From Streptomyces sp. NP160 (GTDB lineage: Bacteria > Actinomycetota > Actinomycetes > Actinomycetales > Quadrisphaeraceae): a stretch of 64,000 nt of DNA. The notes under the pieces were generated by a model. The model saw only the letters and a list, made by a program, of their open reading frames with translations. It did not search any database and had not been told where the DNA came from. The translations under genes and the position numbers were made by a program. The stretch spans positions 44,537 to 108,536 of the forward strand of contig NZ_VDMJ01000028.1 of the NCBI RefSeq assembly GCF_006335115.1, read 5' to 3'. Of this stretch, positions 49,469-59,287 are shown piece after piece (position 1 is the stretch's first letter; each line of letters opens with the position of its first letter).

Positions 49469-51120
49469 GCTCCTCCGCCGCGACGGCCACCGCCGACCTG
49501 CTGCTCGTCGACGCCGACGTCGTCACCCTCGACAGTGCCCGCCCGCGGGCCAGCGCCGTGGCCGTCTCCCGCGGCGTCGTCGTCGACGTGGGCGGCCAGG
49601 AGGTCGTGGAGCGCTGGCGCGGCGCGCGCACCGAGGTGGTCGCCCTCGGCGGCGCGGCGCTGACGCCCGGCTGGGTGGACGGGCACTCCCACCCCGTCGG
49701 CAGCCTGACGATGTCCGCCGGGGCCGACCTCACCGGCGTGCGCAGCCTGGAGCAGCTGCGCGAGCGGCTGGCGCAGCTGGCCCGGGAGAGCACCGACGGC
49801 TGGGTCCAGGGCTGGGGCCTCGTGCCCGACGTCTTCCCCGGCGGGGTGCCCCGCGCCGACCTGGTCGACGACGCGCTCGGCGGCGCGGACGGGGCGAAGG
49901 CCTTCCTCCGCCTGGCCGACGTCCACTCGGCGCTCGTCAGCACCTCGCTGCTGCGCGAGGCCGGCATCGACGGCCCCCGGCGCTTCCCCAGCACCGCCGA
50001 GGTGGTCTGCGACCCCGACGGCACCCCGACGGGCTTCCTGCTCGAGTGGGACGCGATGGCGCTCGCGGACCGCCTCGCGCCGACGCTGCCGGACGCCCAG
50101 CTGCGCTCGCGGCTGCGGTCCCTGCTCGACGACATGGCCGCGCAAGGCCTGGTGGGGGCGCAGGTGATGGACGGCGACGCCGCCTCGCTCGACCTGCTGG
50201 ACCGCCTCGAGGAGGACGGCGACCTGCCGCTGCGGCTTCGCGTGGCCCCGTTCTGCATGCCCGGTGTCGACGACGACGACGTCGCCCAGCTCGTCGCGTG
50301 GCAGGAGCGGACGGGCCGTCGCTGGCGGGTGGCGGGGGTGAAGCTCATGATCGACGGCACGGTCGACGGCGGCACGGCCTGGCTGGACCACCCCGACGCG
50401 AACGGGCAGAGCACCGCCTCGTTCTGGCGGGACCCGCAGGCCTACGCGCGCGCCGTCCGCGCGCTCGACGCCGCCGGGGTGCCCACGGTCACGCACGCCA
50501 TCGGAGACGGCGGGGTGCGCTTCGTGCTGGACGTGCTCGAGCCGCTCGGCCCCCCGGCGCCGCTGGACGGCCCTCCGGGGCGCCGCGCCGCGCACCGCCT
50601 CGAGCACCTCGAGACGCTCCCCGACGACCTCGTCGCCCGCATCGGCGCGTCCGGCCTCACGGCGTCGGTGCAGCCGACCCACTGCACGCACTTCGTGGCC
50701 GCCGACGGCAGCGACAACTGGTCGGTGCGGCTGGGACCGGAGCGCGCCGGGCGCGGCTGGCGGGTCCGCGACCTGCTGGACGCCGGCGCGCTGGTGGTGC
50801 TCGGCTCGGACTGGCCCGTCGCCGACTTCGACGCCCGCGCCATCATGGCCGCCGCCCAGCTGCGCCGCCCCGTCGAAGACGACGACGCCCCACCGGTCGG
50901 GCCCGAGCAGGCCACCAGCGCCGAGGAGGCCCTGGCCGGGTTCACGCGCGCACCGGCGCTGGCCGCCGGCGACGCCTCGCGCGGCGTCATCCGGGTGGGC
51001 GCCGCCGCGGACCTCACGGCGGTGGGCGCAGACCCGACCACCGCACCGCCCGCCGACCTCGCCGCCGCGCCCGTGCTGCTGACGGTGGTCGGCGGCACCC
51101 CCGTCCACCGCACCCTGTAG
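49465..51120 (+). CDS. YtcJ-type metal-dependent amidohydrolase
   Basis: The 551-residue protein has the amidohydrolase-3 pattern: DADVVTLD near the start, metal motif DGHSHP near residue 73, a carboxylate or lysine-bearing [22 protein letters not shown] near 342 and GSDWPVADF near 447. The branch acts on amides or related bonds of unknown substrates. Inserted between hisH and priA but translationally coupled to hisH through GTGA. Confidence 0.87.
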   Translation: MSSSAATATADLLLVDADVVTLDSARPRASAVAVSRGVVVDVGGQEVVERWRGARTEVVALGGAALTPGWVDGHSHPVGSLTMSAGADLTGVRSLEQLRERLAQLARESTDGWVQGWGLVPDVFPGGVPRADLVDDALGGADGAKAFLRLADVHSALVSTSLLREAGIDGPRRFPSTAEVVCDPDGTPTGFLLEWDAMALADRLAPTLPDAQLRSRLRSLLDDMAAQGLVGAQVMDGDAASLDLLDRLEEDGDLPLRLRVAPFCMPGVDDDDVAQLVAWQERTGRRWRVAGVKLMIDGTVDGGTAWLDHPDANGQSTASFWRDPQAYARAVRALDAAGVPTVTHAIGDGGVRFVLDVLEPLGPPAPLDGPPGRRAAHRLEHLETLPDDLVARIGASGLTASVQPTHCTHFVAADGSDNWSVRLGPERAGRGWRVRDLLDAGALVVLGSDWPVADFDARAIMAAAQLRRPVEDDDAPPVGPEQATSAEEALAGFTRAPALAAGDASRGVIRVGAAADLTAVGADPTTAPPADLAAAPVLLTVVGGTPVHRTL

Positions 51121-51182
51121 CTGTCGGGACCCCGCCCCGACGAGGGCTGGCACCGGACCCCAGGGGGTGTCCCGCGGGAGCG

Positions 51183-52610
51183 TCAGAGGCCGGGGAAGGC
51201 CCCGTTGCGGAAGCTGTCCACGAAGAGGCGGAAGTCGTCGCGGACCACCTCGGCGTAGCCGAGCGCGAAGGCCACCGCGTCGTCCGCGAACTGCTGGTCC
51301 CCGTCGGGCCCGGCGGCGTCGAGCACCGCCACGACCGCCTCCTCCACCTGGAAGGGCACCTCCCCGCCGTCGCTGGAGGAGTCGGCCACGCAGTGCACCT
51401 TGGCGGTGGCGCGGCCGAGGTCGCGCAGCAGCGCCACGGCCTGGTCGGGCTCGTCGACGCCGTCCCAGTCGAGGTCGGCCGTGTACGGCGAGACCTCGCT
51501 GACCACGTACCCGACGCCGTCGATCTGCGTGTGCCCGAGCCACGGGTCGGCGTGCGCCTGCAGCGCCCGCTGGCTGACGGCGGTGCGGTGCCCGTGGTCG
51601 GTGAAGGCGGCGCGGACGCGCTCGTCGTCGACCACCCGTGACGGCGCGGCCACCACGCCCTGCTTCATCGACAGGACGACGTCGTTCTCCATCGCCTGCG
51701 TGCGGCCCTCCAGCAGCAGGCTGTACGTCCGCAGCCCCGCACTGCCGATGCCGATCCCGGACCGGCCGACCACGTCCTTGACGCGGTACTCGATCCGCTG
51801 GCCGCGCTTGGCGTCGGGGATGGTCTGCAGGTACCTGTCGAAGGCCTCGAGCACCTGGGCGCGCTCGTCGTCGTCCAGGCGGCGGTGCAGCGGCGTGTGG
51901 CGGAAGCGACGGTCGATGGTGGAGTCCGGCCCGTCGGCGACCTCGGTCTCCAGATCCAGCAGGTCGATCCGCCGGGAGGCGCGGGCCACCTCGAGGGCGG
52001 CGTGCACCGGCCCGGTGGTGTTGTCCAGCCGCAGGGCGAAGGCGGAGTCGTCGTCGCGGGTGGCGAAGGCGCGCACCTGCTCGGTGTACGCGCGGCAGTA
52101 GGCCTCGACCATGCGCACGATGTCGGCGTCGGCGAAGGCCTTGGCCACCCCGAGCAGCGCCACCGAGGCCGCCATCCGCCAGACGTCCCACGTGAAGGGG
52201 GCGAGGTAGGCCTCGTCGAAGTCGTTGACGTCGAAGACCAGCTGCCCCTGGTCGTCCATGTAGGTGCCGTAGTTCTCGGCGTGCAGGTCGCCCTGGATCC
52301 ACACCCGGCTGGTGCGCTCGTCGGCCCACCTGTCAGCAGGGCCCGTGCCGTCCGCGGCCGGTGCGGCGACGTCGCTGTAGAACAGGCACGCGCTGCCGCG
52401 GTAGAAGGTCCAGGGACCGGCCGCCATGCGCCGGAAGCGGCGGCGGAACGCCGCCGGGTCGGACTCGATGAGCGGTCCGAAGGCGTCGAGGAGGACGGCG
52501 ACGACGTGCTCTCGCCGCTCGTCCGGCGCGCGCCGCCGTGCGGCGGCGACGACGGGGTGGTCGCGCTGCGAGGAGGTCTCGGGGGCGGGCGCGCCGCGGT
52601 CTCTGGACAC
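51183..52610 (-). CDS. DUF2252 protein
   Basis: The 475-residue protein shows the kinase-like hallmarks of DUF2252: [17 protein letters not shown] (HGDxHxxN-like), [24 protein letters not shown] and [19 protein letters not shown]. The fold is related to phosphotransferases, but no substrate is known. It is oriented against the surrounding his genes and starts at GTG 52610, facing priA across a 168-bp divergent spacer. Confidence 0.87.
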   Translation of the reverse strand: MSRDRGAPAPETSSQRDHPVVAAARRRAPDERREHVVAVLLDAFGPLIESDPAAFRRRFRRMAAGPWTFYRGSACLFYSDVAAPAADGTGPADRWADERTSRVWIQGDLHAENYGTYMDDQGQLVFDVNDFDEAYLAPFTWDVWRMAASVALLGVAKAFADADIVRMVEAYCRAYTEQVRAFATRDDDSAFALRLDNTTGPVHAALEVARASRRIDLLDLETEVADGPDSTIDRRFRHTPLHRRLDDDERAQVLEAFDRYLQTIPDAKRGQRIEYRVKDVVGRSGIGIGSAGLRTYSLLLEGRTQAMENDVVLSMKQGVVAAPSRVVDDERVRAAFTDHGHRTAVSQRALQAHADPWLGHTQIDGVGYVVSEVSPYTADLDWDGVDEPDQAVALLRDLGRATAKVHCVADSSSDGGEVPFQVEEAVVAVLDAAGPDGDQQFADDAVAFALGYAEVVRDDFRLFVDSFRNGAFPGL

Positions 52611-52681
52611 GGCGCACAGCCTGCTGCGCTCGCCCCGGCGCGACCACCCGGCCGGCCCCGCCCCGCAGCCGAGCGCCCCGT

Positions 52682-52709
52682 TGCGGTATCCGACCGGTCC
52701 GGAACCGCA
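52682..52709. promoter_or_regulatory. 28-bp dyad in the DUF2252/priA divergent spacer
   Basis: TGCGGT and ACCGCA flank a central ACCGGT palindrome, giving a three-part dyad. It lies about 70 nt from both starts and could be an operator. GCGGTGGGCGAGG follows at 52725. Confidence 0.45.
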
Positions 52710-52778
52710 GCTGGGCGCCCGGCTGCGGTGGGCGAGGGGTGGACGGGCCGCGCCGGCGGGGCTGGGAGGATGGCCCGC

Positions 52779-53528
52779 GTGAGCAGTGAGACCACCACGC
52801 CCGCCCGCCTGCAGCTGCTGCCCGCCGTCGACGTGGCCGACGGCCAGGCCGTGCGCCTGGTGCAGGGCGAGGCGGGGTCGGAGACCCACTACGGCTCCCC
52901 GCTCGACGCCGCGCTGGCCTGGCAGGAGGGCGGCGCGGAGTGGATCCACCTGGTCGACCTCGACGCCGCCTTCGGGCGCGGCTCGAACGCCGAGCTGCTC
53001 GCGTCCGTGGTCGGCACGCTCGACGTCGACGTGGAGCTCTCGGGCGGCATCCGCGACGACGCCTCCCTCGATCGCGCGCTGTCCACCGGGTGCCGCCGCG
53101 TGAACCTCGGCACCGCCGCCCTGGAGGACCCGGAGTGGACGGCGAGCGCCATCGCCCGCCACGGCGACCGCATCGCCGTCGGGCTGGACGTGCGCGGCAC
53201 CACGCTGGCCGCCCGCGGCTGGACCCAGGACGGCGGCGACCTGTGGGAGGTGCTCGACCGCCTCGACCGCGACGGCTGCTCCCGCTACGTGGTCACCGAC
53301 GTCACCAAGGACGGCACCCTGCGCGGCCCCAACACCGAGCTGCTGGCGCAGGTGTGCGCCGCCACGAAGGCCCCGGTCATCGCCTCCGGGGGCGTGAGCT
53401 CCCTGGCCGACCTGGAGGCCCTGCGCGCGCTGGTCGCCGACGGCGTGGAGGGCGCGATCGTCGGCAAGGCGCTGTACGCCGGGGCGTTCACGCTGCCCGA
53501 GGCGCTCGACGTCGCCGGCCGCCCCTGA
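52779..53528 (+). CDS. priA: bifunctional ProFAR/PRA isomerase (HisA/TrpF)
   Basis: The 249-residue TIM barrel has [69 protein letters not shown] and [12 protein letters not shown]. These are PriA-type features, where one enzyme serves both histidine and tryptophan synthesis in actinobacteria. GTG 52779 has GGGAGG 9 nt upstream, and an ATG at 52770 would sit directly on that site. Confidence 0.92.
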   Translation: MSSETTTPARLQLLPAVDVADGQAVRLVQGEAGSETHYGSPLDAALAWQEGGAEWIHLVDLDAAFGRGSNAELLASVVGTLDVDVELSGGIRDDASLDRALSTGCRRVNLGTAALEDPEWTASAIARHGDRIAVGLDVRGTTLAARGWTQDGGDLWEVLDRLDRDGCSRYVVTDVTKDGTLRGPNTELLAQVCAATKAPVIASGGVSSLADLEALRALVADGVEGAIVGKALYAGAFTLPEALDVAGRP

Positions 53529-53569
53529 CCCCCCTCCCCGTGATCACAACCCCCCTCCGCACTGTCGAG

Positions 53570-53595
53570 CCGTGATCATGGACGCTGGCCACCCT
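53570..53595 (+). repeat. CCGTGATCATGG element supplying the sseB-like start codon
   Basis: CCGTGATCATGGACGCTGGCCACC is a subtype B arm. The ATG in its core (53578) or the GTG (53572) is the only plausible start of the following gene. A partial copy, CCGTGATCACAAC, lies 30 nt upstream at 53539. Confidence 0.75.
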
Positions 53596-54606
53596 CCTCA
53601 CGGCGGAGCGCACCTCCCCGGCCGCCACGGGGACGCCCACGGCGACTCCGCCGGCACCCCCTGGGCCGGGCGCACCCTCACCGACAGCCCCTTCGCGGGC
53701 GACGACGGCAGCCTCGCCCCGGCGCTCGCGGCCGTCCTCGACGCGGCACGCGCCAGCGGCGAGCCCGTCGACGTCGAGGCGCTCATCACGGCGCTGCCGG
53801 GTGCGCGGCTGTTCGTGCCGGTGACCGCCGTCTCCGCGGGCACCGACGAGGCCACCGGCGGAGACCTGGGCGCCGACATGGCCATCCCCACCCTGCGCTC
53901 GCCCGACGGCCGGGACGCGCTGCCCGTCTTCACCTCCGTCGCAGCGCTGACCGCGTGGAGCAGCACGGCCCGCCCGGTGCCCGTCGAGGCGCGCCGTGCG
54001 GCGGTCAGCGCGGTGCAGGAGGGCCAGCAGCTGCTGGTGCTCGACCCGGGCGTCGAGGGGGCCGCCGGCTCCGTCGTCGTCCCCCGGCCGGCGCTGTGGG
54101 CGCTGGCCAAGGGCGAGCCGTGGACGCCGTCGTGGCGCGACCCCGAGGTGGCAGGGGCGCTGGAGCGCATCGCCGCGCGGATGGGCGGGGTCGTCGAGAT
54201 CACCAGCACGCGCGGCCCGGGCGCCGGTGGGGCCGGAGAGCTGCGCGTGACGGTCAGGCTGAGCGCCGGGGCGGGCGCGCACGAGGAGTGGGCCCGGCGC
54301 ACCTTCGGCGAGGAGGCCGGGCGCGACCCCGTGCTCGCCGAGCGCGTCGACTCGGTGCTCCTCGTCACCGAGGAGCTGCCCCGTGCCGTCATCGTCGTGC
54401 AGCAGGACCCGAACTGGCCGGCGTGGATGGCGCGCTGGCACGTCTCCGCCCTGGGGCAGACGCTCGGCGCTCGGCCGCGCACCGGGCGGAGCACGCGCTC
54501 GCGGCGCTCGGCGCTGGCGCTGGCGGCCCGGTGGTGCGAGGAGGACGGCGGGCACCAGCCCGCCGCCGACGGGCGGCCCTGCCGCTGGTGCCCCGCCGAG
54601 GGCTGA
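53578..54606 (+). CDS. SseB family protein
   Basis: The 342-residue protein has an N-terminal SseB domain (LAAVLDAARASGEPVDVEALITALPGARLFVPVTA, DMAIPTLRSPDGRDALPVFTSVAALTAW) and a second related C-terminal half (RVDSVLLVTEELPRAVIVVQ). SseB genes follow priA in many actinobacteria, and their role is unknown beyond serine sensitivity in E. coli. The start codon lies inside the dispersed repeat: GTG 53572 and ATG 53578 are both repeat bases. The first 20 residues (DAGHPPHGGAHLPGRHG) are thus repeat-derived. Confidence 0.85.
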   Translation: MDAGHPPHGGAHLPGRHGDAHGDSAGTPWAGRTLTDSPFAGDDGSLAPALAAVLDAARASGEPVDVEALITALPGARLFVPVTAVSAGTDEATGGDLGADMAIPTLRSPDGRDALPVFTSVAALTAWSSTARPVPVEARRAAVSAVQEGQQLLVLDPGVEGAAGSVVVPRPALWALAKGEPWTPSWRDPEVAGALERIAARMGGVVEITSTRGPGAGGAGELRVTVRLSAGAGAHEEWARRTFGEEAGRDPVLAERVDSVLLVTEELPRAVIVVQQDPNWPAWMARWHVSALGQTLGARPRTGRSTRSRRSALALAARWCEEDGGHQPAADGRPCRWCPAEG

Positions 54607-54689
54607 GCCCGCCCCGAGCCGACCCCGCCCGGCCGCCGTACCACCGTCAGGCGGTCGCCGCCCGACGTGCCGGCTCCCCGGCGTCGCCC

Positions 54690-54695
54690 TAGCGT
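54690..54695 (+). promoter_or_regulatory. candidate -10 element, leaderless oxidoreductase gene
   Basis: TAGCGT ends 8 nt before GTG 54704, identical in sequence and spacing to the elements at 26658 and 27326. Confidence 0.5.
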
Positions 54696-54703
54696 CGCTG
54701 CGC

Positions 54704-55801
54704 GTGACGGTGATCGGCTTCCACCACAGCCACGAGCAGGTCGCGCCGAGCAGGCTGCTCCAGTACGCCGTGAGGGCCGAGCAGGCCGGCTTCACCGCCG
54801 CCATGTGCTCAGACCACATCACGCCCTGGGGCACGGCCCAGGGGCAGTCGGGGCTGGCCTTCGCGTGGCTCGGTGCCGCCCTGGCCAGCACGCGCCTGCC
54901 GTTCGGCGTGGTCCACGCCCCCGGCCAGCGCTACCACCCGGCCATCACCGCGCAGGGCATCGCGACGCTGTCGGAGATGTTCCCCGGGCGCTTCTGGGCG
55001 GCGCTCGGCAGCGGCCAGTACATGAACGAGCACGTCACGGGCCAGGGCTGGCCGCCGAAGGACGAGCGCGACGCGCGGCTGGTGGAGGTGGTCGACGTCG
55101 TCCGCCGGCTCCTGGCGGGCGAGGAGGTCACGCACCGCGGACGCGTCACGGTGCACGAGGCCCGGGTCTTCAGCCGACCTCCCGTCGAGCGCGCACCGGC
55201 GCTGCTGGCCGCCGCTCTGACGCCGCGCACGGCGGAGTGGGCCGCGAGCTGGGCCGACGGGCTCATCACGGTGAACGCCCCGCCCGACCAGATGCGCTCC
55301 GTCGTCGACGCCTACCGCGGGGCCGGCGGCACCGGTCCGGTGAACCTCCAGGTGCACCTGTCGTGGGCTCCGACCCACGGGGAGGCCATGGCGGTCGCCC
55401 ACGAGCAGTGGCGCAACAACGTCTTCAGCTCCAAGGTCCTCGCCGACCTCGCCACGGTCGAGCAGTTCGACGACATCGGCCTGCGGGTGCAGCCCGCCGA
55501 GCTCGAGGAGTCGGTGCTCATCTCGGCCGACGCCGGGCACATCAGCGACACCCTGGCCGGGTGGGCCGAGCTCGGGTTCGACGGCGTGTACCTCCACCAC
55601 GTGGGCCAGGACCTCGACGCCTGGATCGACGAGGCCGGCGACCGCGTCCTGCCGCGGCTCTCACCGACCGCGCCGCCGGAGCTGGTGGGTCGGACCGGCG
55701 GCGGGACGACGGCGAAGGCGCTGGCCGAGCGCGGGGGAGGGACCACGCCGCTGACGGACCGGGTCGCCGCTGCGGCCACCACCCGGACGGGAGCCCTCTG
55801 A
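54704..55801 (+). CDS. luciferase-like flavin oxidoreductase paired with alpha-amylase
   Basis: The 365-residue TIM-barrel protein of the LLM class has HHSHEQVAPSRLLQYAVRAEQAGF at the start, SDHITPW near residue 33 and RYHPAITAQGIATLSEMFPGRFWAALGSGQ near 75. It resembles the branch annotated as probable non-F420 flavin oxidoreductase that regularly lies before a small alpha-amylase gene. Cofactor (FMN or F420) and substrate are uncertain. Its TGA overlaps the amylase ATG (TGATG). Confidence 0.83.
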   Translation: MTVIGFHHSHEQVAPSRLLQYAVRAEQAGFTAAMCSDHITPWGTAQGQSGLAFAWLGAALASTRLPFGVVHAPGQRYHPAITAQGIATLSEMFPGRFWAALGSGQYMNEHVTGQGWPPKDERDARLVEVVDVVRRLLAGEEVTHRGRVTVHEARVFSRPPVERAPALLAAALTPRTAEWAASWADGLITVNAPPDQMRSVVDAYRGAGGTGPVNLQVHLSWAPTHGEAMAVAHEQWRNNVFSSKVLADLATVEQFDDIGLRVQPAELEESVLISADAGHISDTLAGWAELGFDGVYLHHVGQDLDAWIDEAGDRVLPRLSPTAPPELVGRTGGGTTAKALAERGGGTTPLTDRVAAAATTRTGAL

Positions 55802-57453
55802 TGCTCACCACGACCGCCGACGAGTGGTGGGCCACCGCCGTCGGCTACTGCCTCGACATCAAGCGCTTCACCGACTCCGACGGCGACGGGCGCGGCGACC
55901 TCGCCGGGCTCGGGGCGCACCTGGACCACCTGGTCGACCTCGGCGTCGACTTCCTCTGGTTCCAGCCGTTCTACCCCTCGCCCGAGGGCGACGACGGCTA
56001 CGACATCTCCGACTACTACGGCGTCGACGACGGCATGGGCACCCTCGGCGAGTTCGTCGAGGTGGTGCGCGCCGCCCGCGAGCGCGGGATGCGCGTCATC
56101 GTGGACCTCGTCGTCAACCACACCAGCGACGACCACCCGTGGTTCCAGTCGGCCCGCTCCGACCCGGACTCGCCGTACCGCCACTGGTACGTGTGGCGCG
56201 AGGAGCCGGATCCCGAGGACGCCGACGCGGACATCATCTTCCCCGACGCCGAGGACTCGGTCTGGAGCCGCGACGAGGTGGCGGGCCTGTACTACCGCCA
56301 CCGCTTCTACCGCCACCAGCCCGACCTCAACACCTCCCACCCGGAGGTCCGCGACGAGATCCGCAGGATCATGGGCTTCTGGCTGCAGCTGGGGGTGGCG
56401 GGCTTCCGGGTGGACGCAGCCCCCTTCCTCGCCGAGACGGCGACCCGCGCCGGCGACGCCGACGACACCGACCCCTCGGGGGCGCACAGCGCGTCCACCG
56501 GGGAGCGGGAGGACCAGCACGACGGCGACACCGCCCTCGACGAGTCGCTGGCGATGCTCGACGTGATGCGCACCTTCCTGTCCCGCCGCAGCTCCGAGGC
56601 GGTGATGCTCGGAGAGGTCAACAAGCCCCGTGACGAGATCGCCCCGTTCTTCGGGGGCAGCGGGCAGCGGATGACGATGTGCTTCGACTTCACGCTGAAC
56701 CAGGCGCTGTACCTGGCGATGGCGCGGGCCGACGCCGCTCCGGTGCGCGAGGCGCTGGAGTCCCGGCCGGAGCTCACGGAGGGCAAGAGCTGGGGACTGT
56801 TCGTGCGCAACCACGACGAGCTCACCCTCGACCAGCTCTCCGACGCCGAGCGCCAGGAGGTCTTCGACGCCTTCGGCCCGGACGAGGAGGTGCAGCTGTT
56901 CGGCCGCGGCCTGCGGCTGCGCCTGCCCACCATGGTCGACGGCGACCGCGAGCGGATGGAGCTGGCGTACTGCCTGACGTGGAGCCTGCCCGGCACCCCG
57001 GTCCTCTACTACGGCGAGGAGGTCGGCCAGCTGGAGGACCTGTCGATCCCCGGCCGCATGTCGGTCCGCACCCCGATGGCGTGGGCCGCCGGCGATGCGG
57101 GCCCCGGTCCGGTGGTGGCCGACCAGGAGCGCGACCCGGACTCCCTGCTGCACTTCTTCCGGCGGATGCTGCGCGCCTACCGCGGGCGCCCGGAGCTGGG
57201 GCGCGGTGACGCACGGCTCGTCGACGTCGGGGAGCCGGCGGTGCTGGCGCACACGATGACGTGGCGGGGCCGCACCGTGCTGGCGCTGCACTCGCTGTCC
57301 GCGGAGCCGGTCACCGTCACCGTGCCCGACGGCGTGGTGGCACCCGGCACGGAGCTGGTGGAGCTGCTGACGGCGACACCGCGCACCGTGCCCGACGGCC
57401 CGTTCGAGGTGGAGCTGCCCCGCTACGGGAGGGTCTGGCTCGGCGACACCTGA
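55801..57453 (+). CDS. GH13 alpha-amylase family enzyme (trehalose synthase-like)
   Basis: The 550-residue GH13 barrel has LVDLGVDFLWFQPFYPSP, VIVDLVVNHTSDDHPWFQ, the nucleophile Asp in GVAGFRVDAAPF near residue 205, acid Glu in VMLGEVNKP near 280 and transition-state Asp in FVRNHDELT near 342. The segments resemble TreS and glucosidases more than starch amylases. The immediate coupling to a flavin oxidoreductase suggests use of a sugar derivative rather than bulk starch. Complete with its C-terminal beta domain. Confidence 0.88.
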   Translation: MLTTTADEWWATAVGYCLDIKRFTDSDGDGRGDLAGLGAHLDHLVDLGVDFLWFQPFYPSPEGDDGYDISDYYGVDDGMGTLGEFVEVVRAARERGMRVIVDLVVNHTSDDHPWFQSARSDPDSPYRHWYVWREEPDPEDADADIIFPDAEDSVWSRDEVAGLYYRHRFYRHQPDLNTSHPEVRDEIRRIMGFWLQLGVAGFRVDAAPFLAETATRAGDADDTDPSGAHSASTGEREDQHDGDTALDESLAMLDVMRTFLSRRSSEAVMLGEVNKPRDEIAPFFGGSGQRMTMCFDFTLNQALYLAMARADAAPVREALESRPELTEGKSWGLFVRNHDELTLDQLSDAERQEVFDAFGPDEEVQLFGRGLRLRLPTMVDGDRERMELAYCLTWSLPGTPVLYYGEEVGQLEDLSIPGRMSVRTPMAWAAGDAGPGPVVADQERDPDSLLHFFRRMLRAYRGRPELGRGDARLVDVGEPAVLAHTMTWRGRTVLALHSLSAEPVTVTVPDGVVAPGTELVELLTATPRTVPDGPFEVELPRYGRVWLGDT

Positions 57454-57471
57454 GGAAACCCCTTGCCCCGC

Positions 57472-57497
57472 CCGTGATCATGGGCAGATGGCCACCA
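57472..57497 (+). repeat. CCGTGATCATGG element containing the next gene's ATG
   Basis: CCGTGATCATGGGCAGATGGCCACC is a subtype B arm in which one change created ATG at 57488, the start of the following gene. The GATCAT of the core ends 6 nt before the ATG, in the position of a -10 hexamer. Confidence 0.7.
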
Positions 57498-58315
57498 CCC
57501 CGTCCGACGAGGTCGACGCCGGCCGCACCTGGCTGACCGAGCACGGTGACAGCACCTCTCCGCAGCGGGAGGTGCTGCGCACCGTGGTCGGGTCGGGCGT
57601 GCACGGGATCGCCGTCGAGGGCAGCGATGACCACGACGAGATGGGCGTCTGCGTCGAGCACCCGCGGTCGGTGCTGGGCGTCGGGCACGTCGACGGGCAC
57701 TACGTGGCGCGCACCGTCCCGGAGGGGCACCGGTCGCACCACGGCGACGTCGACCTCGTCCTGTACTCGCTGCGCCGCTACCTGGCGCTGGTGATGACGG
57801 GCAACCCGACGGCGCTGCTGCCGCTCTTCACCCCGCCGGCCGACGTCGTCCTGACCACGCCGCTGGGGGAGCGGCTGCGCGCCCTCGGCCCTCAGCTGCT
57901 GAGCCAGCGCGCAGGTCACCGCTTCCTCGGGTACCTGCGCAGCCAGCGCGAGCGCATGCTCGGTGCTGCGGCCGGGGCGCCGAACCGGCCGGAGCTGGTG
58001 GCGGCGCACGGGTACGACACCAAGTACGCCTCTCACGCGCTGCGGCTCGCCGTCCAGGGCCTCGAGGTGGCGCGGCAGGGACGGCTTACGCTGCCCGTCC
58101 CCGAGCCCGACCGACAGCTGGTGCTCTCGGTGAAGCGCGGCGAGCGGACGCAGGAGCAGTCGCTCGCGCTCATCGACGCGCGCGCCGCGGAGCTCGAGGA
58201 GCTCCTGGCCAGCGGGCGCTCACCGCTGCCGGAGCACCCCGACCTCGACGCGGTCAGCGCCTGGTCCACCGCCGAGCACCTGCGGTACTGGTCCGAGCAC
58301 GACCTGCTCGGCTGA
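57488..58315 (+). CDS. RlaP/YcgL-type nucleotidyltransferase
   Basis: The 275-residue protein has the polymerase-beta-like active site VGSGVHGIAVEGSDDHDEMGVCVE near residue 34, with DxD-type acidic residues, and the helical segment YDTKYASHALRLAVQGLEVARQG near 180. Members of PF10127 (RlaP) are proposed to act on RNA ends. The ATG start lies within the dispersed repeat, and no Shine-Dalgarno sequence precedes it. Confidence 0.83.
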   Translation: MATTPSDEVDAGRTWLTEHGDSTSPQREVLRTVVGSGVHGIAVEGSDDHDEMGVCVEHPRSVLGVGHVDGHYVARTVPEGHRSHHGDVDLVLYSLRRYLALVMTGNPTALLPLFTPPADVVLTTPLGERLRALGPQLLSQRAGHRFLGYLRSQRERMLGAAAGAPNRPELVAAHGYDTKYASHALRLAVQGLEVARQGRLTLPVPEPDRQLVLSVKRGERTQEQSLALIDARAAELEELLASGRSPLPEHPDLDAVSAWSTAEHLRYWSEHDLLG

Positions 58316-58445
58316 GCAGGACGACGGCGGCGGTGGCGGCAGCCCACGGGCTGGTGCCACCGCCCCCGGCTCGCCGCGGCCCCACCACCTGCTCGGCCGC
58401 GCCCCCGCCGGAACACCGCGCCCGGGCCCGGGGTTGTCGGTGGTC

Positions 58446-59264
58446 GTGACCACCAGCACCGACGCCGACCTCGAAGCCTTCACCGCCGAGTGGCAGGTCT
58501 GGCACCGCCAGCAGGAGGCGCGGATGAGCGCCCGCCACGGCTTCCTCGCCATCACCTCGCTGCACTGGCTGGAGGCCGAGCCGCAGCGCTTCCCCGACGC
58601 ACCCGGCGCGTGGTCGACCGGACCGGACGGCGTGGTCGTGGACCTCGACGACGACGAGGAGCTGGTCGTCGAGGGCGAGGCCGTGCGAGGACGCCACTGC
58701 TTCGGCGTGCTCCCCGAGCGCGGCGGCGTCGACGCGGTCTGGGGAGAGGCCGTCATCGAGGTGGCCAAGCGCAGCGGACGCGACATCGTCCGCCCCCGCC
58801 ACCCGGACAACCCGCTGCGGACGGCCTTCACCGGCACGCCCACCTACCCGCCGCACCCCCGCTGGGCCGTGACCGGCCGCTACGTCCCCTTCGACACCCC
58901 GCGGCCGACCACCGTGGGCGCGGTCGTCGACGGCCTGGAGCACGTCTACGACGCGCCGGGGCGCCTGGAGTTCGAGCTCGACGGACAGCCGCTGTCCCTC
59001 ACGGCCTTCCCCGGGCACGCCCCCGGGACGCTGTCGGTGCTGTTCACCGACGCGACGTCCGGTGCCACGACCTACGCCGCCAACCGCTCCCTCGTGGTCT
59101 CGCCCGCCGAGGACGGCACGGCCGTCCTCGACTTCAACCGGGCCACCAACCTGCCGTGCGCCTTCACCGACCTGGCCACCTGCCCGCTGCCGCCGGCGGA
59201 GAACCGCCTGCCGGTGGCGGTGGAGGCGGGGGAGAAGCTGCCCCGCGAGCGCGGGGGCGCCTGA
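58446..59264 (+). CDS. DUF1684 protein
   Basis: The 272-residue protein carries the DUF1684 pattern: FTAEWQVWHRQQEARMSARHGFLAITSLHWL, VTGRYVPFDTPRPTTV and the conserved C-terminal ATTYAANRSLVV ... FNRATNLPCAFTDLATCPLPPAENRLPVAVEAGEK. No reaction is known. In-frame TTG 58434 and GTG 58440 are alternatives to GTG 58446. Confidence 0.88.
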   Translation: MTTSTDADLEAFTAEWQVWHRQQEARMSARHGFLAITSLHWLEAEPQRFPDAPGAWSTGPDGVVVDLDDDEELVVEGEAVRGRHCFGVLPERGGVDAVWGEAVIEVAKRSGRDIVRPRHPDNPLRTAFTGTPTYPPHPRWAVTGRYVPFDTPRPTTVGAVVDGLEHVYDAPGRLEFELDGQPLSLTAFPGHAPGTLSVLFTDATSGATTYAANRSLVVSPAEDGTAVLDFNRATNLPCAFTDLATCPLPPAENRLPVAVEAGEKLPRERGGA

Positions 59265-59287
59265 CCGCGCCGACCGCCGCCCACCGG

